A stretch of DNA of 64,000 bases from Maribacter sp. HTCC2170 (GTDB lineage: Bacteria; Bacteroidota; Bacteroidia; Flavobacteriales; Flavobacteriaceae). The notes below the pieces were generated by a model that was not told where the DNA came from, ran no database searches, and saw only the letters and a program-made list of their open reading frames with translations. Positions 10,301 to 18,414 of this stretch are shown piece after piece. The translations under genes and the position numbers were made by a program. The stretch covers positions 1,175,501 through 1,239,500 of the forward strand of contig NC_014472.1 of assembly GCF_000153165.2 (NCBI RefSeq), read 5' to 3'. The first letter of the stretch is position 1. Each line of letters starts with the position of its first letter.

Positions 10301-10323
10301 TATGTGTGACAGTTTAAATACAA
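7303..10323 (-). CDS. dnaE: DNA polymerase III alpha subunit, short error-prone-type paralogue
   Basis: 1006 residues, about 150 shorter than a replicative DnaE. It begins with a PHP domain (MYLNCHTYYSLRYGT) whose metal motif is degenerate. The polymerase core keeps PPDFDIDF (the two catalytic aspartates) and YKFDILGQRGL (third aspartate), with GRGSGANSIVAYLL before them. A C-terminal OB-type domain is visible (DIYGYLVTVKKTSTHNGKQ). The start is a TTG; no ATG gives the conserved N-terminus. It lies 79 bp downstream of dinB in the same direction. This arrangement is known in Bacteroidota for a second, damage-induced DnaE used with a Y-family polymerase. Role inferred from size and context. Confidence 0.85.
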   Translation of the reverse strand: MYLNCHTYYSLRYGTISENELLRLAKENHVTQLVLTDINNTSAGLNFVRRAPEYDVRPILGIDFRNGVDQCYVGIAKNNEGYLELNNFLSEHLHKEEDLPAIAPRLQHTCIIYPFEKVLLNNQVSFADNEYIGISISDLRRLPFSRLSKLEDKLVVQQPVTFRTKGDFNAHRLLRAIDKNMLLSKLDKTEEAKEDEKMFPIQNLAAAFSEYSFILENTEKLMNACSIHFDFSKERQPQNLKTYNKTKEEDETMLEGLCQKGLPYRYPNGGDGIIQRLQKELKLIKGMGFVSYFLINWDIVSYAQKQGFFYVGRGSGANSIVAYLLRITDVDPMELDLYFERFINLYRANPPDFDIDFSHRDRPKITQYIFDRFEHVALLGTYVTFKEKGVVRELGKVFGLPKSEIDFLSGGRYDISRLDEVSQLVVKYGRLIKNMPNYLSIHAGGILISERPLHYFSATHLPPKGFATTMFDMVIAEDVGLYKFDILGQRGLAKIKETMDILEHTRPDDFSKIDIHNINKFKEDPNVNNLIKTAQCMGCFYVESPAMRMLLKKLEVDNYLGLVAASSIIRPGVSKSGMMREYILRHRNPGRDKEKGHPVMLDIMPETYGVMVYQEDVIKVAHHFAGLDLGEADVLRRGMSGKFRSREEFQKVREKFIENCRKKGEDDKIIFEVWGQIASFAGYAFAKGHSASYAVESYQTLFLRAYYPLEYMVAVLNNGGGFYRPEFYVHEARMLGATIHSPCVNRSLNRNVIYGKGIFLGFGYLRELEHRVAERILKDRKVNGAYGSLEDFLDRVFISIEQASILIRIDAFRFTGVNKHQLLWKAHLFLNKNVKIDHPKLFPPKHQDFKIPQLYTTDLEMAFTQLELLGFCLCSPFELLVEPPKNNRCVKDLERHLNRHIDIYGYLVTVKKTSTHNGKQMYFATFVDQQGEVFDTVLFPPVAAKYYFRGRGVYRFYGKVVSEFGFLSIEVIKMLKQDYVQDPRYADMKMANKVFKEKEAKKTSAN

Positions 10324-10402
10324 ATGGTTGCTTGTTGATAGTTGTCAGTTGATAGTAATTTGTTCTTCACCGACAACGAATAACTACCCCCCAACAACCA
10401 TA

Positions 10403-11617
10403 TTACTGTTTCCGATGCGCCAGTACAATTGGCGGTTGCCCGTTGAACGGGTTATGCATTCGGCCTATGGTATTTTTTCCCATGGCGGAGGCCCGTACCA
10501 CGCTTTTGTCACCATACCGATTTCTAATATGGTCCATCGCCGCGTATAAGTTCAACACCTCTTCAGTATCTTCAAAAAGATTAATCTGATAGTTGCCGGA
10601 AACCAAATGACTGAACCGAATGCCTATTAACCGAACCAATAGCCTCCTGTTATAAAGTTTTTTGAACAGTTCCAGGATTTTTGGAATCAAAATATGGTCT
10701 GCGCTGGTATACGGAATGCGCATTTGTTTGGTATAGGTATTGAAATCGGAATACCGGATCTTAACAGCGATACAGGCTGTCAATTTTTCGCCCTTTCGTA
10801 ATTGAAAGGCAAGATTCTCGGTCATTGCCAAAAGAATGCCCCGTAGTTTTACCACATCAATAGTATCCTTATCAAAAGTACGTTCGGTGGAAATGGACTT
10901 GCGTTCCCAAAACGGAATCACTGGGGTATTATCCATTCCATTGGCCCGTTTCCAGATAACAATACCGTTCTTGCCAAGTACACGTTGCATAACGCCCATA
11001 GGCATTTCTTGGACTGTACGCACCTGTCGCAAACCTAAATTACGGAGTGTTTGGTAGGTCTTATCACCCACCATGGGTATTTTTTTAATGGACAAGGGTG
11101 CCAAGAAAGGCTTTTCCAAACCATAATCAATTTTTAATTGATTATTGGGCTTGGCTTCATTCGTGGCTACTTTAGACACCACTTTATTGACTGAAAGTCC
11201 AAATGAAATAGGCAATCCGGTCTCTTTTATTATCCGCTGCCTTAATTCTGAAGCATATTTATAGGAACCAAAAAAACGGTCCATTCCTGTAAGATCCGCA
11301 TAGAACTCATCGATACTTGATTTTTCGAAAAGTGGCACCTGATCCTTGATGATCTCAGTAACCAGGTCAGAGTGTTTACTATAGGTCCCCGCATTACCTT
11401 TGATAACCTCAGCTTCTGGGCATAATTCCCGTGCCATTTTCATTGGCATACCAGAATGTACCCCAAAACCACGGGTCTCATAACTACAGGCAGCTACCAC
11501 ACCGCGATCACTAATGCCCCCTACTAGCAAAGGACGATTTTGCAGCTCTGTATTCAAGAGTCGTTCTACGGATACAAAAAAAGTATCTAAATCTAAATGA
11601 AGTATGGTTTTGTTCAT
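10403..11617 (-). CDS. dinB: DNA polymerase IV / Y-family translesion polymerase
   Basis: 404 residues. The catalytic motifs are LDLDTFFVSVERL near the N-terminus and SIDEFYADLTGMD around residue 105. The helix-hairpin-helix segment IKKIPMVGDKTYQTLRNLG is around residue 180. Near the C-terminus QINLFED is a standard beta-clamp-binding peptide (QxxLF). The protein would insert nucleotides across lesions. It precedes a short dnaE paralogue by 79 bp and is probably co-transcribed with it. The upstream region has a cluster of inverted GGATAGCT half-sites that begin at the start codon, so it is probably repressed under normal growth. Confidence 0.92.
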   Translation of the reverse strand: MNKTILHLDLDTFFVSVERLLNTELQNRPLLVGGISDRGVVAACSYETRGFGVHSGMPMKMARELCPEAEVIKGNAGTYSKHSDLVTEIIKDQVPLFEKSSIDEFYADLTGMDRFFGSYKYASELRQRIIKETGLPISFGLSVNKVVSKVATNEAKPNNQLKIDYGLEKPFLAPLSIKKIPMVGDKTYQTLRNLGLRQVRTVQEMPMGVMQRVLGKNGIVIWKRANGMDNTPVIPFWERKSISTERTFDKDTIDVVKLRGILLAMTENLAFQLRKGEKLTACIAVKIRYSDFNTYTKQMRIPYTSADHILIPKILELFKKLYNRRLLVRLIGIRFSHLVSGNYQINLFEDTEEVLNLYAAMDHIRNRYGDKSVVRASAMGKNTIGRMHNPFNGQPPIVLAHRKQ

Positions 11618-11676
11618 AGCTATCCCACTTTTAGGATAGCTATTGATTCTATTTGCTACCCAAAAAAGGATAGCTA
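11616..11676 (-). promoter_or_regulatory. Putative operator cluster of dinB-dnaE (GGATAGCT half-sites)
   Basis: A perfect inverted repeat ATAGCTATCC / 8 nt / GGATAGCTAT occupies 11616-11643 and touches the dinB ATG. A further exact GGATAGCT lies at 11668-11675, facing a degenerate partner TGCTACCC at 11654-11661. Such paired palindromes next to a damage-inducible polymerase suggest a LexA-like or XRE-S24 repressor site. No regulator gene is next to it here. Confidence 0.6.
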
Positions 11677-11711
11677 ATATATGGAATATTTCCTATTATT
11701 TGGATTATATC

Positions 11712-11719
11712 CAAATATA
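11712..11719 (-). promoter_or_regulatory. -7 promoter box upstream of dinB
   Basis: The minus strand reads TATATTTG, a full match to TAnnTTTG. Transcription would begin about 11705, upstream of the GGATAGCT half-sites, so a bound repressor would block elongation or initiation. The nearest TTTG upstream is 25 nt away, longer than usual, so this box is a moderate call. Confidence 0.4.
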
Positions 11720-11739
11720 TATTTTAAGCATTTTTTAGC

Positions 11740-11910
11740 TTAGTCAAAAGCAAATCCAGTAAACACCCTATAAATAAAGGCATACAGTACAACAAAGAAC
11801 AGTACAAAACTGAACCAAGCAAAAGCTTTGAAATAACCTTTTATAATCAAATGTCCTAAATTTTTAAATCCTTCTAAATAAATCTCCTTAATAAGTAATG
11901 CTGTCTTCAT
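11740..11910 (-). CDS. 56-residue single-pass membrane micro-protein (DUF6747-like)
   Basis: A short ORF from ATG at 11910 to TAA at 11740. The product starts MKTALLIKEIYLEGFKNLGH, has one strongly hydrophobic helix (about residues 29-47, AFAWFSFVLFFVVLYAFIY) and ends RVFTGFAFD. I recognise this pattern as the small flavobacterial family DUF6747, conserved in length and in the final GFAF motif; that recall could not be checked here. The function is unknown. It sits between dinB and an ADP-ribosylglycohydrolase-type gene, with about 120-130 bp on either side, and is probably its own transcription unit. Confidence 0.7.
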   Translation of the reverse strand: MKTALLIKEIYLEGFKNLGHLIIKGYFKAFAWFSFVLFFVVLYAFIYRVFTGFAFD

Positions 11911-12041
11911 AATCAATATATTTTATATTACTTAAACAACAAAGGCCATGCTAACCCCTAGTTATAGGGCCAAATATTAGTTCAAGGGAATTAAAATCTG
12001 TTGAAAGGTATTTTTTTGAAGAAAAAAAAGGGATGATTAAC

Positions 12042-13433
12042 TTATTGGCCGGGTACTATATCATAACCTACATCGGGTATATACCAAACATCTTTCTCAA
12101 GATTGACCCCTCCGTTCATTTGTTCTTGTACCACTCTGTCAATCACATAAACACCCATCTTTGCCATATTCTCGAAAGTATCGATGCCATTATTAGGAAA
12201 ACTAACACGGGTTCTATGAATGTTGAACTTATTTGCAAATTTCCTGTCAAAAGCCTTTTCTACACCCTCTTTACCAAGCATAAAGCCTAAAAGTCCACCC
12301 CATGTTGCTGTAGGATTATCAGAATCCCAACCGGCCAAGGCTCCAATTTTAATTGTTTCCTTAATATCGCCTTCACCGTATAACAAACTAACGATACTTG
12401 CCCCAAAATTGATGCCGGCTGCAAAGCAACCGTTACAAACTTTATCTTTGGTGGCCCACAGGTACCCATCTTCCTGATTGATTTGGTATTTTTCATGGAG
12501 TGCATCCCTAGCCTCTTCCCAAGTTGCCCCTGTCTGATATTTATCTAGGGTAAAATCGTACATTTTTGCCGAATACGAATCATTGGGAAGTCTTTTACGT
12601 GCTTCAGTAGCCATCCACAACAAATTATCCTTAGTTGATTTATTCTCATCCGCCAACGGCGCAAGGGAATACATGATCACATTGAATTCCGATATCCATT
12701 CTGCATTTTTCCTAGCAACAGTCTGTATTGGCAAATGTGCCATCTTCAAAGCCACATCGGGTCGAGTAGGCGCAAAAAAACCAAAAATTTCAGTGGTCAA
12801 TTGCGCATCGATCATTTCAAAATCAGGATTCATTGTAGGTTCACTAGTCATCGGTGGTACTATACCATCAATCATAAGATTCAATGCGGTTTGATTGGAA
12901 ACCCAAAGAAAATTCTCTTCCTCCTTTTTTATATGTTTTAACCAGCCTTCCCTAATTTGTTCCCCTGTCAGCATACTGGTTCTATTATTGTATAATAGGT
13001 TTTGATAGATGTATTCAATATCAGTATCATCATCGGCTCCCCAAACACTATCTTGAGCTGCAAATAAAAAATCTATCGTTGGGGATAAATCACTAGATCC
13101 CCATATATTGGGTTGATCCGGCAGCCCCCAGTCTTTGCGTGTGTAAAATCCTGCTCCATTCCCATCTTTGGTAGGGATTCCGATTTTATCCATCTCGGTA
13201 ACCAAACCTGTCCAATTGGCAATACATTGTCCTAACCAAAAGCCATATAATTTATTTTTATAAGTTGCTCTAGAGACAACTCGATCATAGGGATTCTCCG
13301 TGTACGAAGTATATGTAAGTGTTGAATCAACCTGTTTAATCATACTTCTCGTATCTTTTTCAGCAATCTTTTCTTTACAGGAAAATATAATAATAGACAG
13401 GAATAGAGTAATAAAAAATAATTTTTGGGCCAT
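12042..13433 (-). CDS. ADP-ribosylglycohydrolase-family lipoprotein
   Basis: 463 residues. The N-terminus is a signal with lipobox IIFSC (Cys about residue 19), so it should be lipid-anchored, unlike cytoplasmic DraG-type enzymes. The fold motifs are visible: YKNKLYGFWLGQCIANWTG near residue 57, GADDDTDIEYIY around residue 130 (metal-binding D-D-x-T region) and ALAGWDSDNPTATWGGLLG in the C-terminal part. In Bacteroidota, exported members of this family occur among polysaccharide and nucleoside degradation genes and probably cleave an N- or O-glycosidic bond. The substrate is not known. Metal ligands look intact. Confidence 0.82.
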   Translation of the reverse strand: MAQKLFFITLFLSIIIFSCKEKIAEKDTRSMIKQVDSTLTYTSYTENPYDRVVSRATYKNKLYGFWLGQCIANWTGLVTEMDKIGIPTKDGNGAGFYTRKDWGLPDQPNIWGSSDLSPTIDFLFAAQDSVWGADDDTDIEYIYQNLLYNNRTSMLTGEQIREGWLKHIKKEEENFLWVSNQTALNLMIDGIVPPMTSEPTMNPDFEMIDAQLTTEIFGFFAPTRPDVALKMAHLPIQTVARKNAEWISEFNVIMYSLAPLADENKSTKDNLLWMATEARKRLPNDSYSAKMYDFTLDKYQTGATWEEARDALHEKYQINQEDGYLWATKDKVCNGCFAAGINFGASIVSLLYGEGDIKETIKIGALAGWDSDNPTATWGGLLGFMLGKEGVEKAFDRKFANKFNIHRTRVSFPNNGIDTFENMAKMGVYVIDRVVQEQMNGGVNLEKDVWYIPDVGYDIVPGQ

Positions 13434-13643
13434 GTTGTTTTATTACTATTTAACCTCTTTAATAAACACTTATTCTTTGAAAATTACGATTACTAAATTT
13501 ACAAAGAAATCAGCAACGGATATTAAACTCTTAAACAAATCGGAGTATTACCAAATATTTAGTTCGAATCATCGTTATAATAGGGATTGGCATGGTCCTT
13601 GCCACCAAATAAGAGCCAATCGTTAGTGCATTTGTATTTAATT

Positions 13644-14654
13644 ATGAGAACTATTTTTATTCTTTGTTGTGTAATATTGTGCCAATTGACACAAGGACAC
13701 TCCTATGGATTTAATTTTGCATCATCAAATAATGAATTTGTTAATTCCTATAATTCCCTAATTCAAAAGAGTAATCTCAAAAGCATTGAACAATTCAATG
13801 AATCGGCTCCCTTAAAATCATCTATTGGAATAACATCACCAGATAGTAAAACTATTTGGGCGATTCCTGATCCAGCCGAATTGGAATGGAATACCATGAA
13901 TATTGGCAATTCAAAATCAATACGTTTTTTTCTTGCCAAGGATGACATGGTAGTACAAGAACTGGGGACATTTAAGAATACCGGGAGGGCCAGCGGAATT
14001 CTTTTGGCAAAGAATATTAGTTCAGGCGACAATTATCAAGTTGTTGGGATAGAATTGTTCCCCGATGATAAATTTCAAATTGCCAAATTCGCAACGCCAT
14101 ATTTTTCAATCCGAAATAAAGAGTCAGACGCTAGAAAGGAAAGAGCAAGATTATTGAATGCCACTAACTCCAATACAGCCAAAACTAAAGCGCCTAAAAA
14201 AACCAAAACACCAAAACGGGTAAAAAAAACATCCAAAAATATTCTAACCGTACCCAATAAAGTTGAAGTAGCATCAAAAAAAGTTGAAATAGCTCCAGAA
14301 AGAATGCAATTCGACGGTCGTAACATTACTTATGTAAAAGAGTTGGTATTTAACAAGGAAAAAATAAAAGTCAGTATTTGGGATCATGGAAGACAAGATG
14401 GCGATATCGTTTCCATTTATCTTAATGGGCTTACTGTAATTTCAAAACATCTACTGACCTACCAAAAAAAACCAATTGAAATAACATTGGATCCTTCAAA
14501 AAAGAATGACCTTTTTCTTTATGCCCATAACTTAGGGGAATATGCCCCTAACACTGTTTCCGTTGAAATCTCTGATGGAAAAACTTCTGAGAATATAATC
14601 CTAAACTCTGATTTAAAAAGCTGCGAAGCAGTTTTAATCAGTGTTAAGAAGTAG
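13644..14654 (+). CDS. Secreted protein of unknown function with C-terminal DHGRQDGD beta-domain
   Basis: 336 residues from the ATG at 13644. An earlier in-frame ATG at 13587 adds 19 polar residues, while the later ATG gives a clean signal peptide (RTIFILCCVILCQLTQGHS). A globular part follows to about residue 165, then a Lys/Thr/Pro-rich basic linker (about 180-220). The C-terminal domain contains VSIWDHGRQDGDIVSIYLNG, LFLYAHNLGEYAPNTVSVEISDG and a final VLISVKK. I recognise the DHGRxDGD / AHN-xG-xxPPNTxxxxxxDG pattern as widespread in exported Bacteroidota proteins of unknown role. No enzyme motif is seen. Confidence 0.7.
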   Translation: MRTIFILCCVILCQLTQGHSYGFNFASSNNEFVNSYNSLIQKSNLKSIEQFNESAPLKSSIGITSPDSKTIWAIPDPAELEWNTMNIGNSKSIRFFLAKDDMVVQELGTFKNTGRASGILLAKNISSGDNYQVVGIELFPDDKFQIAKFATPYFSIRNKESDARKERARLLNATNSNTAKTKAPKKTKTPKRVKKTSKNILTVPNKVEVASKKVEIAPERMQFDGRNITYVKELVFNKEKIKVSIWDHGRQDGDIVSIYLNGLTVISKHLLTYQKKPIEITLDPSKKNDLFLYAHNLGEYAPNTVSVEISDGKTSENIILNSDLKSCEAVLISVKK

Positions 14655-14661
14655 GCTTTAG

Positions 14662-15768
14662 TTATAAAATTACTTTTTCACCAGTCTTTACTGCCAAGTA
14701 AATCGCATCGATTATTTTCAAGTCTTTAAGGCCTTCTTTTCCATCCACTGGAACAATTGGTTCTTTTCCCTCAAAAATGAGCTGAGCCATTCCATCCATT
14801 TGTAATGTCTGATGAGTAAGATGAGGTTGATTCAATTCCCCTTTATGGGTTCGACCTTTAATTGGCCCATACCCAGTTGATGGTTGCATCTCTACCCATC
14901 CTTCAGTACCCGTCATATAAAAATGATCCAAATGGTTCATCGCATAGGTCGACAAACAAGATGCCACTGCACCACTGGGAAAACCCATTTGAAACTGTAT
15001 GGTCTCATCAACGCCCTCTTTAAATTTGACCGGATCAGTTTTGGTCTCCTGCGCAGTGACCCAAACTGGTTCTTCGCCAAGTATATAACGTGCACCATTG
15101 ATGGAGTAAATACCAATATCCATCATAGCACCACCACCTGCCAATTCTTTGTTCAATCGCCATTGACCAGGATTACCAATTACAAAACCTGATTGCCCCT
15201 GAAAGAATTTGGGTTGCCCAAATTTACCTTCTTTCCGCATTTTGATAACCTCAACAGTTTTTGGCTCAAAATGCATTCGGTAACCGACAAACAACTTTAC
15301 ATTGGCCTCTTTACAGGCGTTTACCATGCGCTCGCCTTCCTCAGCATTGATGGCCATGGGTTTTTCACAAATTACATGTTTGCCAGCTTTGGCAATGCGC
15401 ACAGCTTGCTCGCAATGAAGTCCATTTGGTGTAATTATATAAACTGCATCTATATCGGAGTTGTTCTTTATATTATCGAAATCTTCATAATTGTAACAGT
15501 TCTTTTGAGGAATATTATACTTTTTACGCCAAACAACCACTTTTGACGGGGTTCCACTGATTACTCCTACCAATTTGGCCCGATTACAATCAATCATAGC
15601 TTTTGCCACTCGAGTGGCATAACCGCCCAGCCCCATAATGGCCACTCTTAAAACTGGGCCTACATAGGATTCTTCACAAGCCGCAAAAAGACTTGTTGGA
15701 CCATATAATATTGGAATGCCAACTGCTGAAACCGTAAGTTTTTCAATAAAATTTCTTCGTGTGCCCAT
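14662..15768 (-). CDS. Gfo/Idh/MocA family oxidoreductase with Tat signal
   Basis: 368 residues. It starts MGTRRNFIEKLTVSAVGIPI, a twin-arginine signal, so it is exported folded with its cofactor. The Rossmann motif VAIMGLGGYATRVAKAM follows at about residue 42, and the catalytic-type AGKHVICEKPMA at about 128; GGGAMMDIGIYSINGARYILG is the typical C-terminal-domain signature. The resemblance is to glucose-fructose oxidoreductase. It would oxidise or isomerise sugars in the periplasm. It is convergent with the secreted gene before it (7 bp). Its leader strongly resembles that of the unrelated Tat phosphoesterase at 21044-22012. Confidence 0.9.
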   Translation of the reverse strand: MGTRRNFIEKLTVSAVGIPILYGPTSLFAACEESYVGPVLRVAIMGLGGYATRVAKAMIDCNRAKLVGVISGTPSKVVVWRKKYNIPQKNCYNYEDFDNIKNNSDIDAVYIITPNGLHCEQAVRIAKAGKHVICEKPMAINAEEGERMVNACKEANVKLFVGYRMHFEPKTVEVIKMRKEGKFGQPKFFQGQSGFVIGNPGQWRLNKELAGGGAMMDIGIYSINGARYILGEEPVWVTAQETKTDPVKFKEGVDETIQFQMGFPSGAVASCLSTYAMNHLDHFYMTGTEGWVEMQPSTGYGPIKGRTHKGELNQPHLTHQTLQMDGMAQLIFEGKEPIVPVDGKEGLKDLKIIDAIYLAVKTGEKVIL

Positions 15769-16099
15769 AATGAATTCATTTTGTATTAAAAATACGGTTT
15801 AATTGTTTTGCAAATCAGTATGTACTAATTACGTTCTGACCCCTCTACTGGCCTTTCACCTGTTCAAAATAGAACTCGCGAAAAGCACTAATAAAAATAA
15901 ATAAAGACAATACAAATGTCTCGCTCTTTTTATTTCCTATTTTTAGACAAGAGTCGTCACCTCAATGTCAGTACAATTAGAAAACAAAACTCACCATTGT
16001 GAGTGAATCCCTTAAATTAAAACTATCCATAAAATACCTTCAAGAAATGGAAAAAAGCGTCGTTGGATTAACTAGTATTAAACAATTGAATTTATTGAT
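15769..16099. other. Divergent intergenic region between the Tat oxidoreductase and the S9 peptidase
   Basis: 331 bp without a convincing gene. The left end holds the oxidoreductase leader shared with the phosphoesterase gene. A perfect 6-bp inverted repeat (ACTCAC / GTGAGT, 4-nt loop) is at 15989-16004; it has no T-tract and may be an operator or chance. No TAnnTTTG box with a good partner was found for the peptidase gene. Confidence 0.5.
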
Positions 16100-18349
16100 A
16101 TGAAAAAGTCACTTGTTCTCACATTGGGGATTGCCCTATTATCTGGAATCTTTAGTATAAACTTAGCACAAGAGGGGACTCCATTGAAATTAACACTTGA
16201 AGACCTATATAAAGATAATGTATTTCGTCCCAAGGGAATTAATACGGTAAGGTGGCTAAAAAACAATGATGGATATTCGGCTTTGGAAGTTAATCCTGAC
16301 ATAGGAGGTAACGACATTGTTATGTATAATGCAAAAACCGGCAAAAGAGATGTTTTGGTATCGGCCAGGAAATTAATTCCTTCAGGGAAACCCGCTCCTC
16401 TTATTATTAAGGATTATTCATGGTCTGAAGATAATACCAAATTGTTGATTTTTACAAATACTCGTAAAGTTTGGCGTTATCATACGAGAGGGGATTATTG
16501 GGTACTAGATTTAAAAAATGGAAAATTGAGCCAAATAGGAGATTCTATGGAACCTGCTCGTTTAATGTTTGCCAAATTTTCGCCAAATGCCAAAAAGGTG
16601 GGATTTGTCTACAAAAACAATATTTATACCCAAATTCTGGAAACTGGAGAGGTTGACCAACTAACCACTGATGGAAATACAGAAATCATCAATGGCACGT
16701 TCGATTGGGTCTATGAGGAAGAGTTAAGTTGCCGTGATGGATTTAGATGGAGTCCGGATAGCTCGCAAATCTCTTTTTGGCAAATGGACACGAAAGGAAT
16801 GGGTACTTTTTATCTGGCCAATAATATCGATTCGATATATCCAAAAATAATCCCCCTACCCTACCCAAAAGTAGGTACGGACAATTCATCGGCCAAAATT
16901 GGCTCCATACGATTGGAAGATAAGCACATCACTTGGATGAGTATCCCAGGTAATCCTAGGAATAATTACCTAGCTCGGATGGAATGGGCGAATTCCTCGG
17001 ATGAATTGATTATTCAACAACTTAACCGAGAACAGAATACGAATAGAGTATTTTTTTCCAATGCGGCCAATGGGGAATCAAAAGTTGTATATACGGAGAA
17101 GGTAGAAACATGGCTTGACGTTTATGATAATCTTACTTGGCTTAATAATGGAAAAGAATTTACTTGGCTGAGCGACAATACCGGATGGTTACATCTTAAC
17201 CGGGTGTCTCCTGACAACGGTCTAATGACTCCAATTACATCAGGAGATTTTGAAGTAATAGAACTTTTGAACATTGATCGGAAAAAAGGGTACGCCTACT
17301 ACATTGCGTCCCCAGAAAATGCAACACAACGTTATTTATATAGAAGCAAGTTGAGTGGAAAAGGGAAACCGGAACGCCTTTCACCGCAGAATCAAACCGG
17401 GCAACATTCTTACATCATCTCAGCAGATAGCAAATATGCAATCCACACTTTTTCAAACCACAAGACGCCGCGACGTTATGAGGTAATCTCACTTCCAGAT
17501 CATAAGGCATTAAGGGTATTGGAAGATAATAAAGAGCTACAGGATAGGTTGACAAAATACTCCATCTCCAAGAAAGAATTCTTTAAAATAAAAACGGATG
17601 AAGGACTCGAATTCGATGCTTGGATGATCAAACCGAACAATTTTAATCCTGAAAAAAAATACCCGATCATGTTCTATGTTTATGGAGAACCTGCCAGCGC
17701 GACCGTACGTGATAATTGGGGCGGAGATTTATGGCATGAATTATTGGCACAAGAAGGATATCTTGTGATTAGTATAGATAATCGGGGAACCAAAACCCCT
17801 CGTGGTAGGGAATGGAGAAAAAGTGTCTACAAAAAAATTGGGATTATTGCTCCTCAGGACCAGGCCGCCTGCGCACAAAAAATCATGGAGTGGGATTTTG
17901 TTGACAAAGAGCGAATAGGTATTTGGGGGTGGAGTGGTGGAGGCTCAAATACCTTAAATTGTATGTTCAGATATCCAGAAATCTATAAAACAGGGATTGC
18001 AATAGCTTTCATTAGCGATCAAAAACTATACGACAATATTTATCAGGAACGTTACATGGGACTACCAAAAAACAATGAGGTGGGATATCGGGATGGCAGC
18101 CCTATAACGCATGCTAAGAATCTCGAAGGAAATTTACTTTTAATTCATGGCTCTGGAGATGATAATTGCCACTATCAAAGCTGTCAAATGTTAGTCAACG
18201 AACTGATTAAGCAAAATAAGTACTTTACCATGATCGATTATCCCATGAGATCACACAGCATAAACGAAGGAGAAAATACTTCGCTTCATTTGCGAATGAC
18301 AATGTTCAATTATTTAAAACTGAATTTACCCCCAGGGCCAATAGAATGA
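16100..18349 (+). CDS. S9B prolyl oligopeptidase, dipeptidyl peptidase IV type
   Basis: 749 residues with a signal peptide (SLVLTLGIALLSGIFSINLAQ). The N-terminal beta-propeller covers about residues 100-460 and carries DWVYEEEL (E207/E208), the double-glutamate motif that anchors the free N-terminus of peptides in DPP-IV. The alpha/beta-hydrolase domain shows GWSGGGS (Ser612), GSGDDNCH (Asp687) and MRSHSIN (His719), a complete triad. The enzyme would release X-Pro or X-Ala dipeptides in the periplasm, supplying peptides for growth. The length is normal for the family. It is followed 65 bp on by a TauE-type permease in the same direction. Confidence 0.92.
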   Translation: MKKSLVLTLGIALLSGIFSINLAQEGTPLKLTLEDLYKDNVFRPKGINTVRWLKNNDGYSALEVNPDIGGNDIVMYNAKTGKRDVLVSARKLIPSGKPAPLIIKDYSWSEDNTKLLIFTNTRKVWRYHTRGDYWVLDLKNGKLSQIGDSMEPARLMFAKFSPNAKKVGFVYKNNIYTQILETGEVDQLTTDGNTEIINGTFDWVYEEELSCRDGFRWSPDSSQISFWQMDTKGMGTFYLANNIDSIYPKIIPLPYPKVGTDNSSAKIGSIRLEDKHITWMSIPGNPRNNYLARMEWANSSDELIIQQLNREQNTNRVFFSNAANGESKVVYTEKVETWLDVYDNLTWLNNGKEFTWLSDNTGWLHLNRVSPDNGLMTPITSGDFEVIELLNIDRKKGYAYYIASPENATQRYLYRSKLSGKGKPERLSPQNQTGQHSYIISADSKYAIHTFSNHKTPRRYEVISLPDHKALRVLEDNKELQDRLTKYSISKKEFFKIKTDEGLEFDAWMIKPNNFNPEKKYPIMFYVYGEPASATVRDNWGGDLWHELLAQEGYLVISIDNRGTKTPRGREWRKSVYKKIGIIAPQDQAACAQKIMEWDFVDKERIGIWGWSGGGSNTLNCMFRYPEIYKTGIAIAFISDQKLYDNIYQERYMGLPKNNEVGYRDGSPITHAKNLEGNLLLIHGSGDDNCHYQSCQMLVNELIKQNKYFTMIDYPMRSHSINEGENTSLHLRMTMFNYLKLNLPPGPIE

Positions 18350-18414
18350 CAGTATATTTTCAGAATAAGCAGACTGAATTTGTCAATAGCTGTTTTTTAT
18401 AAAACCTTTCTATC

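Noticed and set aside
15989-16004. ACTCAC / GTGAGT inverted repeat
   Set aside because: Perfect but only 6 bp, no T-run, and not tied to a promoter; kept as a note in the intergenic entry only.
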